This document shows positions 61,516 through 64,000 of a stretch of 64,000 bases of DNA, in pieces. Under the pieces are notes generated by a model. That model made no database searches and was not told the DNA's origin. It saw nothing but the letters and a program-made list of their open reading frames with translations. This DNA is from Meridianimarinicoccus marinus (GTDB lineage: Bacteria > Pseudomonadota > Alphaproteobacteria > Rhodobacterales > Rhodobacteraceae). Numbering within the stretch: the stretch's first letter is position 1; every line of letters begins with the position of its first letter. The DNA lies in the NCBI RefSeq assembly GCF_040689105.1, contig NZ_JBFBVU010000007.1:1-64000 (forward strand). Direction: 5' to 3'. A program made the translations under genes and the position numbers.

Positions 61516-62907
61516 ATGACACCACTCAACCTGAAGGCGTTTCTGCCGGCCGTGTTTGCCGCAGCTTCGTTCTCTACCATGGCGATCGCACAGGAAGATG
61601 CGCTGCCGCAAACCCTGTTCACCAACGTCCATGTCTTCGACGGCGTGAATGAAGCGCGGATCGAGAACGCCAGCGTTCTGGTCGAAGGCAACCTGATCAA
61701 GGAGATTTCGACGGACGGGATCGAAGCGCCCAACGCAACCATGATTGACGGCGGCGGGCGCACGCTCATGCCGGGGATGCACGACCAGCATGTGCACCTT
61801 ACGGTTTTCAACCCGCTCAGCGACGGGTTGCGCCAGAACATCACGCCCTTCCATCTTGGCGGTGTCGCAACGATCCGGTCCGAACGCATCCTGATGAACG
61901 GGTTCACGACGGTTCGCGATCTGGGCGGACCGGCAAAGTCCATCGCGCGGATCATCGATACCGGCATGTTCCCCGGCCCGAGGATCTATTCTTCCGAGGC
62001 TTTCATCACGCAGACATCGGGCCATGCCGATTTCCGTAAGCTGAACGACCGGCATCCTACCCTGTCGGGGCAAGGTCCATCGCATTGGGTCGACACGGAT
62101 ATGAGCTTCATCGCGGATGGCCCGGAGCAGATCCGCATGGCCGTGCGCGAGAACCTGCGCCGCGGCGCAACCCAGATCAAGATCATGGTCAGCGGTGGTG
62201 TGACCTCGGAATTCGACCCTCTGCATTCACTGCAATATCAAGACGACGAAATCCAGATGGCGGTGAAAACGGCCGAGCAATGGGGCACCTACGTGACCTG
62301 CCACGTGTTCACCGAACAGGCGATCCGCAACTGTATCGACAACGGGGCAAAAACCGTCGAGCACATCCCGTTTCTGACTGCCGAAGTGGCCGAAGAGATG
62401 GTCGACAAACAAGTCATGTTCGCAACTGCGGTAGCACCGGTCTACTCGGTTTCAACCGAGCAGGCAGAGGCGTTTTATACGCCAGCCTCGTTCGCCAAAT
62501 GGAAGAGCGTCCGTGACGCCGCCGCCAACATGATCGAGGTGATCCAGACGACACCGGGCATGATCGACCTCTACACGCTAGGCACCGATCTCATCAACAA
62601 CTGGGACCAGACACTTGAGCAGGACAAGAAAATGAACGACGAGTTCAAATACCTGCACGAGGCCAAGTTCAAACCCTTTGACATTCTGCGGATGGCCACA
62701 TCGAACGGCGCCCGCATGAACCGGCTTACGGGCCTGAACAACCCGTACCAGGATGGCCCGCTCGGCGTGGTCGAGGAAGGCGCTTACGCGGATCTCCTGC
62801 TGGTCGATGGCAACCCGCTCGAAGACATCCTGCTTCTGGCGGAGCCAGATGCAAATCTGATGGTCATCATGAAGGACGGCGTGATCTACAAGAACACGCT
62901 GGACTGA
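61516..62907 (+). CDS. Exported amidohydrolase, prolidase-like (right cluster, first)
   Basis: A 463-residue protein with a signal peptide (cut near MAIAQED, residue 26). Probable ligands: H92 and H94 (QHVHL), K222 (QIKIMVSGG), H263 (VTCHVF), H283 (TVEHIPF), D358 (LGTDLI). It shares long stretches with the 6909 protein, such as LFTNVHVFDGVNEARIEN and the ending MKDGVIYKNTLD. Start at 61516 is supported by GGAGG 8 bases upstream. First gene of an operon with the next amidohydrolase. Confidence 0.88.
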   Translation: MTPLNLKAFLPAVFAAASFSTMAIAQEDALPQTLFTNVHVFDGVNEARIENASVLVEGNLIKEISTDGIEAPNATMIDGGGRTLMPGMHDQHVHLTVFNPLSDGLRQNITPFHLGGVATIRSERILMNGFTTVRDLGGPAKSIARIIDTGMFPGPRIYSSEAFITQTSGHADFRKLNDRHPTLSGQGPSHWVDTDMSFIADGPEQIRMAVRENLRRGATQIKIMVSGGVTSEFDPLHSLQYQDDEIQMAVKTAEQWGTYVTCHVFTEQAIRNCIDNGAKTVEHIPFLTAEVAEEMVDKQVMFATAVAPVYSVSTEQAEAFYTPASFAKWKSVRDAAANMIEVIQTTPGMIDLYTLGTDLINNWDQTLEQDKKMNDEFKYLHEAKFKPFDILRMATSNGARMNRLTGLNNPYQDGPLGVVEEGAYADLLLVDGNPLEDILLLAEPDANLMVIMKDGVIYKNTLD

Positions 62908-62913
62908 AGGGAG

Positions 62914-62943
62914 CGCGGGGCGGTCTCCCTCGTCCGCCCCGCG
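62914..62943 (+). terminator. Ten-base-pair GC stem between the two amidohydrolase genes
   Basis: CGCGGGGCGG (62914-62923) pairs exactly with CCGCCCCGCG (62934-62943), with a 10-base loop. No T run follows, so it may be an attenuator or mRNA-stabilising stem rather than a full terminator. Confidence 0.55.
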
Positions 62944-62981
62944 TTCCGACCTGGTCCACCACACTCACGAATGGAGCCAAA

Positions 62982-64000
62982 ATGAAACACGCACTCGCAG
63001 CCGCCTTGTGGCTGGCCGGCAGTTCTCTCGCGCTTGCCCAGGACGAGAGCTTCCCGATCCTCTTTACCAATGTTCATGTCTTCGATGGTGTGAACGAACA
63101 GCGGATCGAGAATGCGAATGTCCTGGTTCAGGACAACTTGATCGTCGCGGTCTCGGCCGAGCCCCTCGCGGTCGCCAACGCCCGGATCATCGATGGCGGC
63201 GGACGCACGCTCATGCCGGGTCTGATCGACGCCCATGTTCACATGGCGATCACCGAGCCGATTGCGGACCTCAGGGACAATTTCGATTGGATGTACTGGG
63301 GCGCGACCTCCACGGTCGAGGCGGAAAAGATGCTGTTGCGCGGCTTCACCTCCGTACGCGATGCGGGTGGTCCGGCGATGGGGCTTCAGAAAGCCATCGA
63401 CCGGGGCAAGGCCGTGGGTCCGCGCATCTATCCGTCCGGCCCCGTGATCTCGCAGACCTCCGGGCATGGCGAGCACAGGCACTACACGGAACCCCACCCG
63501 AATTTCGAAGGATCCTCGCCCTCCTTCTTCAACCAGCATCTCGAGTTCCTGGCCGATGGGGTCCCGGAAGTTCTGCGCGCGACGCGGGAAGCCCTGCGGC
63601 TGGGCGCGTCGCAGATCAAGGTCATGGCCGGCGGTGGTGTTTCCTCCAGCGTGGACCCGCTCCACACCGTTCAATACCTGCCCGAAGAGCTGGAAGCGGC
63701 GGTCAAAGCGGCAGCGGATTATGGCACCTACGTTCTGGTCCATGTCTACAATGACGAGAGCATCCTGCGGTCCATCGAAGCCGGCGTCCTGAGCATCGAC
63801 CATGCGCAATTGATGACCGAGGTGTCCGCGCAGGCGATCAAGGACGCGGATGTCTGGGTCGTGCCATATTACTCCCTTCTGGGTCTGGACGAGGAGACCG
63901 TCATCAAGGTTCTCGGCCCGCTCTCCGCCCCGAAATTCCTTGAGGTGCAGGCCGGGGCTCGCAACCAGATGAAGCTCCTGAAGGAGTTCGGGATCGAAAA
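62982..64000 (+). CDS. Exported amidohydrolase, prolidase-like (right cluster, second), 3-prime end outside window
   Basis: 339 complete codons are present; the gene continues past the edge. Signal peptide to about residue 20 (LALAQDE). Probable ligands: H85 and H87 (AHVHM), K213 (QIKVMAGGG), H254 (VLVHVY) and H274 (SIDHAQL); the catalytic Asp would lie beyond the edge. It is a paralogue of the 61516 and 6909 proteins. GGAG with a short spacing precedes the ATG. Tandem exported paralogues suggest a pathway handling several related amides or dipeptides. Confidence 0.87.
   Translation, partial: MKHALAAALWLAGSSLALAQDESFPILFTNVHVFDGVNEQRIENANVLVQDNLIVAVSAEPLAVANARIIDGGGRTLMPGLIDAHVHMAITEPIADLRDNFDWMYWGATSTVEAEKMLLRGFTSVRDAGGPAMGLQKAIDRGKAVGPRIYPSGPVISQTSGHGEHRHYTEPHPNFEGSSPSFFNQHLEFLADGVPEVLRATREALRLGASQIKVMAGGGVSSSVDPLHTVQYLPEELEAAVKAAADYGTYVLVHVYNDESILRSIEAGVLSIDHAQLMTEVSAQAIKDADVWVVPYYSLLGLDEETVIKVLGPLSAPKFLEVQAGARNQMKLLKEFGIE

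Overview
The window is GC-rich DNA that looks like an alphaproteobacterium, most likely a Rhodobacterales/Roseobacter-type organism. This is inferred from a TRAP transporter, DUF2924 plus serine-recombinase modules, exported amidohydrolases and overall gene style; no rRNA or intact tRNA is present to confirm it. Genes are tightly packed, with many ATGA or TGATG start/stop overlaps.

Layout. (1) 1-514: end of an IS3-family element. (2) 688-15110: an AraC-type regulator, then a long co-directional run: outer-membrane protein, three exported amidohydrolases, a DUF3299 protein, two outer-membrane beta-barrels, an ABC ATPase and FtsX-type permease with a His-rich loop, a second DUF3299 protein and a large MscS channel. 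(3) 15171-27688 (element A): a decayed tail-fibre gene, a DCC-family protein, a minus-strand phage block (broken resolvase, two P27 small terminases, ParB-methyltransferase), a two-gene QueC-family module, and a plus-strand block (HTH, P4-type primase-helicase, small protein, DUF2924, serine recombinase, HTH protein) chained by ATGA overlaps. (4) 27748-48251: cargo or chromosomal genes: sulfotransferase, TRAP transporter with divergent LysR regulator, UvrD-type helicase with an inserted nuclease domain, L,D-transpeptidase, META-domain proteins, alkyl sulfatase, a complete IS3 element, an S41 peptidase-META fusion and several small exported proteins. (5) 48366-59970 (element B): a second element of the same plan as A, with a primase-polymerase, a truncated RecD2-like helicase and a ParB-like protein. 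(6) 60281-64000: AraC regulator and two more exported amidohydrolases, the last cut by the window edge.

Main points. Elements A and B share a segment that reads as identical over about 3.1 kb (16248-19350 and 48766-51868, direct orientation, offset 32,518 bp), while their flanks and integrase modules are only homologous. The most interesting cargo is the pair at 19847-22493: a 260-residue protein starting Met-Gly, followed by an overlapping QueC-like PP-loop ATPase with the SGGLDS loop and a four-cysteine zinc site. It resembles the QatB-QatC part of the Qat anti-phage system but has no neighbouring QatA or QatD, so it may be a minimal, undescribed defence module carried by a mobile element.
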